64,000 bases of DNA, from NCBI GenBank assembly GCA_019279435.1, contig JAAALK010000289.1, forward strand, positions 8,686,342 to 8,750,341, in the 5' to 3' direction. Positions 25,081 through 34,474 of the stretch are shown here, in pieces (the first letter of the stretch is position 1; each line of letters begins with the position of its first letter). Source of the DNA: Zizania palustris. Its lineage: Eukaryota; Streptophyta; Magnoliopsida; Poales; Poaceae. The position numbers were made by a program, and so were the translations under genes. Below the pieces are notes generated by a model. The model was not told the DNA's origin, did not search any database, and worked only from the letters and a program-made list of their open reading frames with translations.

Positions 25081-25561
25081 TTACCAACTAGGTGACCATT
25101 TCCCAAATTTGGGACTTTTCGTGCCTAAAGGCAAAATCGTCTTCCATACCAAGTCTCCCATTTGAAACGATTTTTGTTTAACCTTCTTATTGTAGGCTCT
25201 AGCTACTCTCTTCTTGTCTACCTCTATAGCTTCTAAAGCTCTTAGCCTCTTATCGGTCACTTCCTCCAGATTATCCTTCAGAAGAGCTTCATATTCATTG
25301 ACCGATAAGCCGTCTTGCTTTAACACTCTTAAGGAGCCAAGATCTACCTCTACAGGTAGAACGGTCTCTTGTCCATATACTAACTCATATGGACTGACCT
25401 TGGTGGCACCGTGATTTGTAATCCTACAAGCCCATAATGCCTCAGAAAGCACCTCATGCCACCTTTTAGGAAACTCTTCAATTTTCTTCTTAATAAGCTT
25501 AATCACGGTTTTATTACTAGACTTGGCCTGACCATTGGCCTGAGCATAGTAAGGTGAAGAG
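25081..25561 (-). pseudogene. Element D integrase, C-terminal half of the catalytic core and tail
   Basis: Reads SSPYYAQANGQAKSSNK then KRWHEVLSEALWACR and SPYELVYGQETVLPVEVDL, the end of a gypsy integrase. It is separated from its N-terminal part (32709 onwards) by element N. Joining across N with one AAGAG/CTCTT copy gives continuous IKLINSSPYYAQANGQA. The catalytic Glu expected in NGQAESSNK is Lys (AAG), a G-to-A change that would abolish strand transfer. The final part (LGTKSPKFGKWSPSW) is slightly degraded. Confidence 0.9.
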
Positions 25562-26573
25562 TGTTGGAACAATTGCATTAGTTCCAGCAGGTTTTTCTGT
25601 GGTGGAGTATGATACGGAGAATGAACCTCGATGGGTTCTCACAGGGAGAGACAGGGTTTATACTGGTTCGAGCCTCCCCTAGGGGATAATAACCCTACGT
25701 CCAGTTTGTAGTGGATTTGGCATGGTGTGCCTTGATGTGGAGAGGATAACCCCAGGGTCTCATGGCCCCCTGGAGCATGTGTCCCGTTACAAGGGCTTGG
25801 CCCTGCTTTTATAGGCACGCAGGCCAGAGGAAAAGACTGGAATGCCCCCCTATGAACCCTTGGTTCATAGGGGCAGAGAGGGGAAAAGGAGCTTAGCTAC
25901 GGTACAAAAGGTGCCAGACAACTTTACAGCTTTACTGGCGTGTCAGGCTGCGCCAGGCTTTGACCAGCTAAACGACACTCCAGGGGCGGGGGGCCCCCGG
26001 TATGGACTTGGCTCCGGAGGGCGGCCTCCGGACCTGGCTCCGGAGGGCGGCCTCCGGGCTCGGCTCTCGGGGGGCGGCCTCCGGACTTGGCTCTCGGAGG
26101 ATGACCTCCGAACAGGACTCCGGAGGGTGGCCTCCGGGCTTGGCTCCTGGAGGATGGCCTCCGAACTGGACTCCGGAGGGTGGCCTCCGGACTGGACTCC
26201 GGAGGGTGGCCTCCGGACTTGGCTTCCGGAGGGTGGCCTCCGGGCTTGGCTCCCGGAGGGTGGCCTCCGGACTTGGCTTCCGGAGGGTGGCCTCCGGACT
26301 TGGCTCCCGGAGGGTGGCCTCCGGACTTGGCTCCGGAGGGTGGCCTCCGGACTTGGCTTCCGGGGGTGGCCTCCGGACTTGGCTTCCGGAGGGTGGCCTC
26401 CGAACTTGGCTTCCGGAGGGTGGCCTCCGGACTTGGCTCTCGGAGGGTACACTGGGACCTGCAAACAATACTTAGGGAGAAAGCAGGCTCCGACAGTACC
26501 TGACTCTGGGCCGGAGGCTGTCGGAGGCTGACGTCATTTGGCCTCTGTTTAAGGGAAGCATATTTCCCCAACA
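25562..26573 (-). repeat. 3' LTR of element N (1012 bp)
   Basis: Plus-strand ends are TGTTGGAACAATTG and TTTCCCCAACA. A minus-strand TATA box (CCTATAAAAGCAGG) lies near 25806-25815. About 26000-26450 is an array of 27-bp units (see separate entry). Long open frames in five frames across the array are repeat artefacts. Confidence 0.92.
26005..26450. repeat. 27-bp tandem array in the U3 region of N (left LTR)
   Basis: About 16 units built around GGAGGGTGGCCTCCGGAC followed by TTGGCTCC. Each contains the near-palindrome CCGGAGG-N-TGGCCTCCGG. It lies upstream of the N TATA box in the element's own orientation. The right LTR has one unit more. Confidence 0.85.
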
Positions 26574-26586
26574 GTAGCCCCTCGCG
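26574..26586 (-). other. Polypurine tract of element N
   Basis: CGCGAGGGGCTAC on the minus strand immediately before the LTR start TGTTGGGG. It matches the tract in A (CGAGGGGCTAC) and Z, linking the three elements. Confidence 0.8.
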
Positions 26587-26853
26587 TGTAGGCCTTCGGA
26601 ACGAAGGGGTGCACGCGCCCTTAGGGCAAATGACCTGAAAACACTTCGGAGGAAACATACCTCCGGAGCCAGGACCGAAGGAGACCTCGATTCCTGGGTA
26701 ATAAATGCTCGTGCCAGAGCGGCCTCGGGGAGCCCGAACGGCTCCGCAACGGTCAGAAAAGTTACCGTTACCCTGCTTGGGCTTGATTTGCTTTCGCCGG
26801 AGGCCCATCTAGCGGTGAGCCCGGCCCATGACGGTTGGAATTCTTACCGCGCC

Positions 26854-26860
26854 TATAAAT
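26854..26860 (+). promoter_or_regulatory. TATA box of the antisense gene in N
   Basis: GCCTATAAATAGGG in the interior, 281 bp from the LTR edge and about 160 bp upstream of the ATG at 27018. It is conserved in position in A and Z. The sequence is seen; promoter activity is inferred. Confidence 0.55.
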
Positions 26861-27017
26861 AGGGACTTACCGCGTGCAGCCCCGGCACACTTTCATTCGC
26901 TTCTTCTCACCGCCTTACCACCTTCGCTCTCCTCTTCCTCCTAGCCTCGCAGAGCGACCTTCGCGAGCTTCTAGCCCTTCGCCATCCTTTAGTCCTTCGA
27001 GCCGAAGTCCGATCAGG

Positions 27018-30000
27018 ATGCCGAAGAAGGGAGTGGCGAAGCCCCTGGTTTTGGGTTCGAGCTCGGGCTCCGCCCAAGTGCAGGCGGCGGCGGCAGCGGC
27101 CGCGGCAGCGAAGCCTGCAGCTAGGCGACTGGGGCCGAGGGACCTTCGGACGCCCTCCGACAGGTTCGAGCAGACCCTGGAGATGAGGGCTTCGATTTCT
27201 ACGGAGGAGTCGGTCCGGAGAGCCTGCGAGGGGAAGATTGCGGCGAAGATCCAATTAAGGGTTCCGGAGAAATCAGAGGCCATACCGAAGCCTCGTGCTG
27301 ACGAAGTGGTGGTGTTTGAAGCCTTCTTCGAGGCCGGCCTCGGACTGCCTGCGGTGGGGATGCTGAGCGAGGTCCTCAAGGCCTACAACCTTGAGCTCCC
27401 TCAGCTTTCGCCCAACGCCGTGGCGAGGCTAGCTGTCTTTGAGTGGGCCATGAGGGCCGAAGGCTGCGAGGGCCGCGCGGACGTCTTCGTCGCTCTTCAC
27501 GATGCCAACTGCCAGCCGAAGCCCAGGGAGGGGACGGACCACGTCAAGAGGGCGTTGGCCTTCGGCAGTGCCAACTTCCAGCTCCGGAAGGAGTTCCAGG
27601 ACGCCTTCCCTGCGAGGGCTGTAAACAACAAGTGGTATTCGAGGTGGGACCAAGAATGGTTCTATGCCTCCGTCGGTGCGAACTCACCCCTTCGGAGTAC
27701 CAACGCTCACATACTGTACCGGCGCGAAGGGGTGGTGAAGACCAGCGAAGGCCTTCTTCAATCGAGGATCTCGCTGCTCCGAAGGGTGGCAGCGAAGATG
27801 AGCATGAGGGACCTCGCCGAGGAATTTATTACCCTTCGGCTTAGCCCCCTCGCGCGCTCCTGGCCGGAGGGTCTCTTCCAGGCTTCGGGTCAAGGAGAAC
27901 TCAGCGAGCTGGCCTTCGACCGCTTCTGTAAGTCTTCGCGCTCTTCTTGCTCTTAATACTTGAACACTTTGGCCCTGACTCGACCTTTTCGTGCAGCCGA
28001 CCTCGACATGAGGACTCCGGAGGAGGCCATCGCGGCGGCGGACCGAGTCGTCGGGACTCCGACCCCCGAGGAGCAGAATCAGCGCCTTGCCTTGGTGGGG
28101 TCCTGGGAGCGCTGGAACAGAGTGTGGACCGCGCTCGGCCTCGGAGGGCTCCCTGCTTTGCCAGACTTCGCCCACCTGGCTACCTCATCGGCCGGAGCCA
28201 AGAGGAAGAGGGGGGACGAGGACGAAGCGGATGCCTCGGGGGAGGCTGCGGCGAAGCCCGCAGCTACTCCGACTCCCAAGAAGGCCGCGAAGCCCCTGGC
28301 GGTGAGGGCTTCGGAGGCGGAGGCCGACGCTCGCACTCCTGCTGCCAAGGAGGCCACGGATGCCCCGGCGGAACCAGCTTCGGGCGCGGAGGTGGATGCG
28401 CCGGCCTCGCAGCGAGGGGGCTGGAGGACGCACTTGGCCCCTGGTTCCTTCCAAGAGATCTCTGATGATGGTAAAACCCCTTTTTCTTTTTGCATGCTTC
28501 TCTTCAATATGCAGGTTTTGACTTGGCTTTTCGCAGAGGACGGAGATGATGCGAGGCCCACTGTGGCGAAGCCGGCAGGCGAAGGTGGGTCGAAGTCCGC
28601 CGAAGCGAAGCCCTCGGAGGCTTCGAGTAGCAGCAGCAGCAGCAGCGGCGGCAGCGGCAGTGGGTCAGAGTCCGAGAGCACTTCGTCTGACGGCGAGGGC
28701 GGCGGAGACCGTGCGGACCCTCGAGGCGAAGAAGATGTCGACGTGGTGGGCCTGAGCCCCGCCTTGCCGGAGTCCGCGGAGACCACCGTGGCGGTGATTC
28801 ACCCCTTCAAGCCGAGGGGGGGCGTGACGGCGGCGGCGATCCTCGGCTTCCGCGAGGCTTGCGCTTCTGCGGAGGAGGGGGACTTGGTGGCCCAGCTTAG
28901 CCACCGAGATCCCACGGATCTCTTCGTTAGCTCAAACGAAGTCCTTATGCGGGTGAGCGGAGCCCCTTGCAGCTTCGAGCTGTACTTTGTCCCTTGGTTC
29001 ATACTTACGGTTTCTTGAATTCCTGCAGGCCCTCGCACTGAACGCGGCAGCTTCGACCGCTGCCGACCGGCGGATGGAGCGCCTTGCAGAAGAGAAGGAG
29101 GCCCTTCGCCGCGAGGTCTTGGAGGAAGCCGAGAAGCGGAGGCGGGCCGAGGCTTCGGCTGCTGAGGCGAAGGAAGCGAAGGAAGCCTTGGCCTCGGAGA
29201 CGGCTCGGCTCCGCGCGGAACTCCAAGCTTCGAAGGACGCCGAGGCCCGTCAGGCGAAGGAGAACGAGGAGCTCCGCCAGCGGGCTCAGGATCTCGAGAG
29301 CTTCGTCGTGGCTAATCTTGGCGAGGCCACCCAGAGCCTGACTGAGGTCCTTGAAAAGATAGGGACCGAGTGCCGGACTCCGGAATTTGGCGATCAGGAC
29401 CCGATTGGGGACCGCGCCGATTTCTTGAAGACTGCGGCTTCGGTAGCGGACGGAGCACTGACGGGCTTCGCTCTTATGGCCGGTCGCGTCGCAGGCCAAG
29501 GGGTGCTGCATATGCTTCATGCCGCGGGGTGCGACCACCTTCGGGCTGCGACCTCCGTGACCCCAGTGGCCTTCGGGGGTCCGTACTTGGTGACGCCTCC
29601 GGGCGAAGTCCGTGGGGCTTGGCGGCGGCTGCAGGAACCTTGGAAGGAGCAAGGCTGCGAGGCAGTCCTTGACCTCATGAAGGCCCTTCGACAACGCCGG
29701 TTCAAGGGGCCCGCTGACTCGGACAAGCCTCCGGCCTCGACGCCTCCGCCTCCACCTCCGAAGGTGTAGATCTCCTTAGGCTTTCTTGTAATACCTAGCT
29801 GTAGGCTTTGTAAAAACTTATCAGTTTATTAATATGAATGCGGGGGTTTTTTATACCTGCCCAGGCTCAGCCTTCGAGCATAGACCTCGAAGTCCTCGAG
29901 GACTCTGAAGGGCTTCGACAACTGTGGGCGATTCTTGAAGTAGCTAGGTCCGAAGGTCCCCCTCGGTTTAAGCTTCCGAGGGGGCCTAGGGGCGAAGCCA

Positions 30001-30329
30001 TCTCCGAAATAGCTCAGGACTTGCTAGCCGCTGTGAAGGCGGAGCCCCTTCAGAACCCCTTACCTTTGCCTTCGCGAACGGTGTTAGCGAGCGACGAAGC
30101 CCTAGATTTTTCTGCCTTCGACACGGCTCCGCCTGCTTCGCGAACTTGGAGCAACCTGCAAAGCGGAAGTCGAAGCCTGTGGACTTCGGAGCCTGGACGG
30201 GCCGGTCGAGGGAGAGCGGGCTCCGACGAGGCAACGTCCAGCCGAGGTGGCCCTGGCCGAAGAAGGGGCAAGCGAGGGTCGGGGGCTCGCACACGGTTCT
30301 TCTTAGGCTTAGATACAGATTATACGTAG
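27018..30329 (+). CDS. Intact antisense gene of element N (gypsy-type-transposon domain protein, 999 aa)
   Basis: Five exons: 27018-27927, 27997-28470, 28537-28952, 29029-29763 and 29865-30329. All introns start GT and end AG, phases agree, and the joined frame is 3000 nt with a single terminal stop. Start MPKKGVAKPLVLG follows a TATA box at 26854. An Ala-rich N-terminus is followed by the conserved domain at about residues 95-300 (VFEAFFEAGLGLP, LARLAVFEWAMRAEGCEGR-like, WYSRWDQEWFYASVG), which Pfam lists as putative gypsy type transposon. Next come LVGSWERWNRVWTALGLGG, a Lys/Ala/Pro-rich part, an acidic Ser-rich part near residue 490, heptad-rich coiled coil at about 600-720, and an Arg/Gly-rich C-terminus (RRRGKRGSGARTRF). 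Function is unknown. Such ORFs are known in plant Tat-type elements. It could bind nucleic acid or assemble through the coiled coil; this is inference. High GC and GAAG-rich codons differ from gag-pol of the host element D. Confidence 0.8.
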
Positions 30330-31109
30330 TTTGGTTTCCGAAGTATGTTTGTAACACACTTCTCATCATACAATGAATTGAGCTTGTTATCTTCGCTCTT
30401 ATGGCCGTATGCTTCGTGTTGTTTTGCTTCGAATGTTTTAGCTTGCTACGCTCGTACTGTTTATTACGCTCGCACACCTCGCATACATTCTTCCCCCCTT
30501 TTGCTCGTGGCAGTTAGGGGTTTAACCGTAGCTGGTGCAGGCAAAAAATAAACATGCGAAGGGGTGCGCCTTTTCGGCGGCTTCGGATACTTGGATTTGT
30601 ATCGAGCGAGGGCCTCTTACGGGCTCCGAACGTATCGATTCGGTGCGAAGCAAGGCTTCCGCACACCCAATTTGAGCGGTGCATGCTTCGGCATGCCGGG
30701 GTTTGGATGCTGTGCGTGAGCGGTGCTCTGAAACGCACTTAGATTATGGCGAAGTATGACTTCGAGACGCTTAGGCGTATAGTATATGAGCACGCGAAGC
30801 CAGGCTTCGGAGCGTGTTTAGATAATGAAGCAAGGCTTCGGAACTTGGTCCTATAATGAGAAGGATATTTGGTGTGGATTCACCGAACCTGTGATAGCGT
30901 GAGCCACCTTCGACTCTGAGCCACCTTCGACTCTGGGTCACCTTCGACCCTGGGATGCTTCGGGTGCGGAACCCGGAATCCCTGGGATGCTTCGGGCGCG
31001 GAGCCCGGAATCCCCGGACGCGTCGGGCCAGTGGCCCGGAGTCTTTTTAGCCCACTGCTACGGGCCCGGGGGCACTGTGTAGCCTTCGGAGGGGTACTCC
31101 GGGTTTTAT
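30330..31109. other. Element N interior between the antisense gene and the hairpin array
   Basis: Non-coding. About 30895-31030 has short GC-rich duplications (GAGCCACCTTCGACTCTG twice with a third variant, and GGATGCTTCGGGCGCGGAG twice). It would hold the 3' UTR of the antisense gene and, on the minus strand, leader sequence of N. No protein family recognised on either strand. Confidence 0.5.
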
Positions 31110-31372
31110 AAAGCGAAGCAAGGCTTCGGTTTTAAATAAGGCGAAGCATGGCTTCGGGTTTAAATAAGGCGAAGCATGGCTTCGGTTTTTAAGTAAGGCG
31201 AAGCATGGCTTCGGTTTTTGAACAAGGCGAAGCATGGCTTCGGTTTTTTGAACAAGGCGAAGCATGGCTTCGATTTTTTGAACAAGGCGAAGCATGGCTT
31301 CGTTTTTTAAAAAAGGCGAAGCGTGGCTTCGGTTTTTGAGTAAAGCGAAGCATGACTTCGATTTCATGTTAA
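31110..31372. repeat. Nine tandem 28-30 bp hairpin repeats in the leader of N
   Basis: Units of the type AAGGCGAAGCATGGCTTCGG followed by TTTTTGAAC, repeated nine times with small changes. Each contains the inverted repeat CGAAGC-ATG-GCTTCG, so each can form a 6-bp stem. They lie about 280-550 nt downstream of the PBS in the orientation of N's transcript. A minus-strand open frame of 183 codons (31598-31047) runs across them; its repeated peptide (KNRSHASP, EAMLRLVQK) follows from the DNA repeat. Confidence 0.85.
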
Positions 31373-31646
31373 TGTAACTGCAGGTTGGTGCATCGGAGTA
31401 AGGCTTCGGGCGGTACTTACCTTGTAGCCCTCGGGCTCCGACGACCTTTGGAGCGTGGAGCGGAGCCCCTTGCCGGAGAGTGGGCTCCGGTATGCAAAGG
31501 GTGGGGGAAGGCGGAGGTGGCCTTCGATCTGCCCCCGAAGCCCCTAGCCGGAGGGTGCGTGAAGCGAGAAAGCCTCGATGCTCCCCCCTCGGGCGCACTT
31601 CGGGTTGCGGGCAGCGGTAGAGAACTTAGCTTCTAGGACTAAGTTC

Positions 31647-31664
31647 CCCACGGACGGCGCCAAC
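31647..31664 (-). other. Primer-binding site of element N
   Basis: On the minus strand the LTR end CCAACA is followed by GTTGGCGCCGTCCGTGGG. TTGGCGCCGTC-GTGGG is a common plant gypsy primer-binding sequence. It fixes the 5' LTR at 31665-32703. Confidence 0.85.
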
Positions 31665-32703
31665 TGTTGGAACAATTGCATTAGTTCCAGCAGGTTTTTC
31701 TGTGGTGGAGTATGATACGGAGAATGAACCTCGATGGGTTCTCACAGGGAGAGACAGGGTTTATACTGGTTCGAGCCTCCCCTAGGGGATAATAACCCTA
31801 CGTCCAGTTTGTAGTGGATTTGGCATGGTGTGCCTTGATGTGGAGAGGATAACCCCAGGGTCTCATGGCCCCCTGGAGCATGTGTCCCGTTACAAGGGCT
31901 TGGCCCTGCTTTTATAGGCACGCAGGCCAGAGGAAAAGACTGGAATGCCCCCCTATGAACCCTTGGTTCATAGGGGCAGAGAGGGGAAAAGGAGCTTAGC
32001 TACGGTACAAAAGGTGCCAGACAACTTTACAGCTTTACTGGCGTGTCAGGCTGCGCCAGGCTTTGACCAGCTAAACGACACTCCAGGGGCGGGGGGCCCC
32101 CGGTATGGACTTGGCTCCGGAGGGCGGCCTCCGGACCTGGCTCCGGAGGGCGGCCTCCGGGCTCGGCTCTCGGGGGGCGGCCTCCGGACTTGGCTCTCGG
32201 AGGATGACCTCCGAACAGGACTCCGGAGGGTGGCCTCCGGGCTTGGCTCCTGGAGGATGGCCTCCGAACTGGACTCCGGAGGGTGGCCTCCGGACTGGAC
32301 TCCGGAGGGTGGCCTCCGGACTTGGCTTCCGGAGGGTGGCCTCCGGGCTTGGCTCCCGGAGGGTGGCCTCCGGACTTGGCTTCCGGAGGGTGGCCTCCGG
32401 ACTTGGCTCCCGGAGGGTGGCCTCCGGACTTGGCTCCCGGAGGGTGGCCTCCGGACTTGGCTCCGGAGGGTGGCCTCCGGACTTGGCTTCCGGGGGTGGC
32501 CTCCGGACTTGGCTTCCGGAGGGTGGCCTCCGAACTTGGCTTCCGGAGGGTGGCCTCCGGACTTGGCTCTCGGAGGGTACACTGGGACCTGCAAACAATA
32601 CTTAGGGAGAAAGCAGGCTCCGACAGTACCTGACTCTGGGCCGGAGGCTGTCGGAGGCTGACGTCATTTGGCCTCTGTTTAAGGGAAGCATATTTCCCCA
32701 ACA
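31665..32703 (-). repeat. 5' LTR of element N (1039 bp)
   Basis: The same as the left LTR except for one additional 27-bp unit in the array (about 32105-32580), as far as I can compare by eye. The minus-strand TATA box is near 31909-31918. The open frame at 31945-32661 is a repeat artefact and not a gene. Confidence 0.92.
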
Positions 32704-32708
32704 AAGAG

Positions 32709-33400
32709 TTTATCAACTTAATGCCATAGTATTTGGCGAAGTCCCTTACCTCTTTTGAAACAAATGAACTACCTTGATCTATAGTAAGAGTTTGAGGGAT
32801 GCCGAATCTATGTATGATGTGCTTTAAAATAAAATCGCGTACCTCATTATTGGTCATGTTCTTGAGAGGTACGACCTCGGTCCATTTGGTGAAGTAATCT
32901 GTTGCCATCAACACGAACCGATGCCCCTTTGAGGAAGGAGGATAGATCTAGCCGATGAAGTCTAAACCCTAGCCCCGAAACGGCCATGGCTTGACAATAG
33001 GATTGAGTAATGAGGCAGGAGCTAACTGGATATTGCCAAACTTCTGACATGCCTCACACCCTCTGTAGTACTTGAAGCAATCTTCAGTCATAGTCGGCCA
33101 ATAAAAACCTGCTCTTTTGAGCATCCAACTCATCTTTTGTGCTGACTGGTGAGTGCCGCAAAGCCCCTCATGGACTTCTCCTGTAGCCACCTGGGACTTC
33201 TTATGGTCTAAACACTTCAATAGCACTCCGTCAATGGTTCGACAATACAATGTGTCGTCTACCAACACGAATTTGAACGCTTGTCGCCGAACCTTCCGAT
33301 CAACCCTTCGGCTAGGGTCTTTCAAAAACAAGATGATTGGGATTCTCCAATCATCCTCACAGATTTCAGAGGGCTTCGCTAGTCCACCTTCTAGAAGAAC
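32709..33400 (-). pseudogene. Element D integrase: zinc-binding domain and first part of the core
   Basis: The HHCC domain is visible (EVHEGLCGTHQSAQKM, then CEACQKFG), followed by PWPFRG*GLDFIG*IYPP with two TAG stops where W and Q are expected. Next come MATDYFTKWTEVVPLKN and RFGIPQTLTIDQGSSFVS, giving the first two catalytic Asp residues. The frame ends at IKLINS, where element N begins. The stops fit G-to-A/C-to-T changes. Confidence 0.88.
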
Positions 33401-34474
33401 TTCTAAAACACTGACTTCAGGGTGCCCCCCGAGCCATTCCAGCTCCTGCCGAAGCCTGGCCGAAGTGGCCGCTCGGAGTGTGCTAGGCCGAAGCCATTCG
33501 GAGGGTTCAGACTCTGGAGAGCCTTCCCCGTCCGAGAGACTTCAGACTACAAGCTTCGGCATGCCGGACCCCTTGGCGGGCGGAGTACTCCAATCCAGAG
33601 GCTCCGGCATGCGGTGGCCTTCGGCGACCCGAGGGCTTCGACCCGAAGGGTGCGCCTGTCCAGCATCACTGGCTTCGGCAATGAGACCAAACATCGACTT
33701 TTCCAATACAGAAAATTTCCCTCTCTTAACTTGGTAGCCAGATGCTTGCTGAGCCAAATCATTGGCGATTGAATTGGCTTCTCTTGACACGTGAGATATT
33801 TTGAAATCATCAAAAGTAGCAACTATGTCTAGACACTTGTCCAAGTAGATATTAAGCAAGCCATTAAAACATTGAGCATTCTTGACCACTTGTTGTAGTA
33901 CTAATAATGAATCACCATACGCGTGGACGTGTTTAGCGCCTACATATTCTAGTAATTCAAGATCTAGCAACAAAGCTTCGTATTCGGCTTGGTTATTAGT
34001 GGAAGAAAACTCTAGTCGGGCCGAGGTTTCAAAGCGCATACCATTAGGTGATATGAGAACCACTCCAATACCCTGGCCATTCTTGCAAGCCGAACCATCA
34101 AAATAGATTTCCCATGGCACTACCTCAACTAGAGCAACAACATCACTCCAGCTAGCATCTATGTGATGATCAACTATAAAGTCGGCTACGACTTGGCCCT
34201 TCATCGTTCTTAGGGGCTCGTAGGCCAAATCGTATTCAATCAACGCGTAAGCCCATTTTCCGATTCTTCCACTTAGAATCGGCTTCTGTAACATGTGCTT
34301 TATAACATCGGTTTGGCAAACGAGAACACATGTGGTAGGGAGAAGATAATGGCGTAACTTGGTTCATGCGTAATAAAGTGATAAACATAATCGCTCCACA
34401 AATGCATACCTAGTTTCGACGTCCAGCAGGTGGCGGCACAAGAATGTGATGATGTACTCCTTCCCTTCCACCTC
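33401..34474 (-). pseudogene. Element D RNase H domain and linker
   Basis: 34294-33720 encodes an RNase H fold with the four acidic residues in order: IYFDGSA, EYEALL, YGDSLL and REANSIAND. It continues as SVLEKSMFGLIAEASDAG into a GC-rich linker (33660-33400) with several stops. Upstream, a TAG (VVLT*EVEGKEY) and a TGA (YYA*TKLRHYLLP) separate it from RT. Linker sequence contains GAAGC/CTTCGG-rich motifs like those in the LTRs. Confidence 0.88.

Larger units (their letters stand above)
25562..32703 (-). mobile_element. Element N: young non-autonomous gypsy element with an intact antisense gene
   Basis: Two nearly identical LTRs (25562-26573 and 31665-32703) are flanked by exact TSDs AAGAG (25557-25561 and 32704-32708). 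PBS next to the right LTR and polypurine tract next to the left LTR both show minus-strand transcription. The 5.1-kb interior has no gag, protease, RT, RNase H or integrase. Instead it carries a five-exon gene on the plus strand, antisense to the element. This gene is homologous to the antisense ORFs in A and Z, which do belong to pol-bearing Tat-type elements (pol is visible in Z). N therefore looks like a deletion derivative that must be mobilised in trans. LTR differences I can see amount to one 27-bp repeat unit, so insertion is recent. Confidence 0.92.

Noticed and set aside
26005..26450. Regular short palindromic repeats resembling a CRISPR array
   Set aside because: Units are contiguous without unique spacers, lie in a plant LTR and are present in both LTRs.
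25842..26531. Long open frames (up to 295 codons) on both strands over the N LTR array, and again at 31945-32914
   Set aside because: They arise because a 27-bp unit is a multiple of three and GC-rich, so several frames stay open. They cross the LTR edge and exist identically in both LTRs.
27684..28175. Minus-strand open frames inside the antisense gene of N (also 28079-28786 and 29005-29694)
   Set aside because: Shadows of the GC-rich plus-strand exons. They show no gag, protease or RT motif and no agreement with A or Z.
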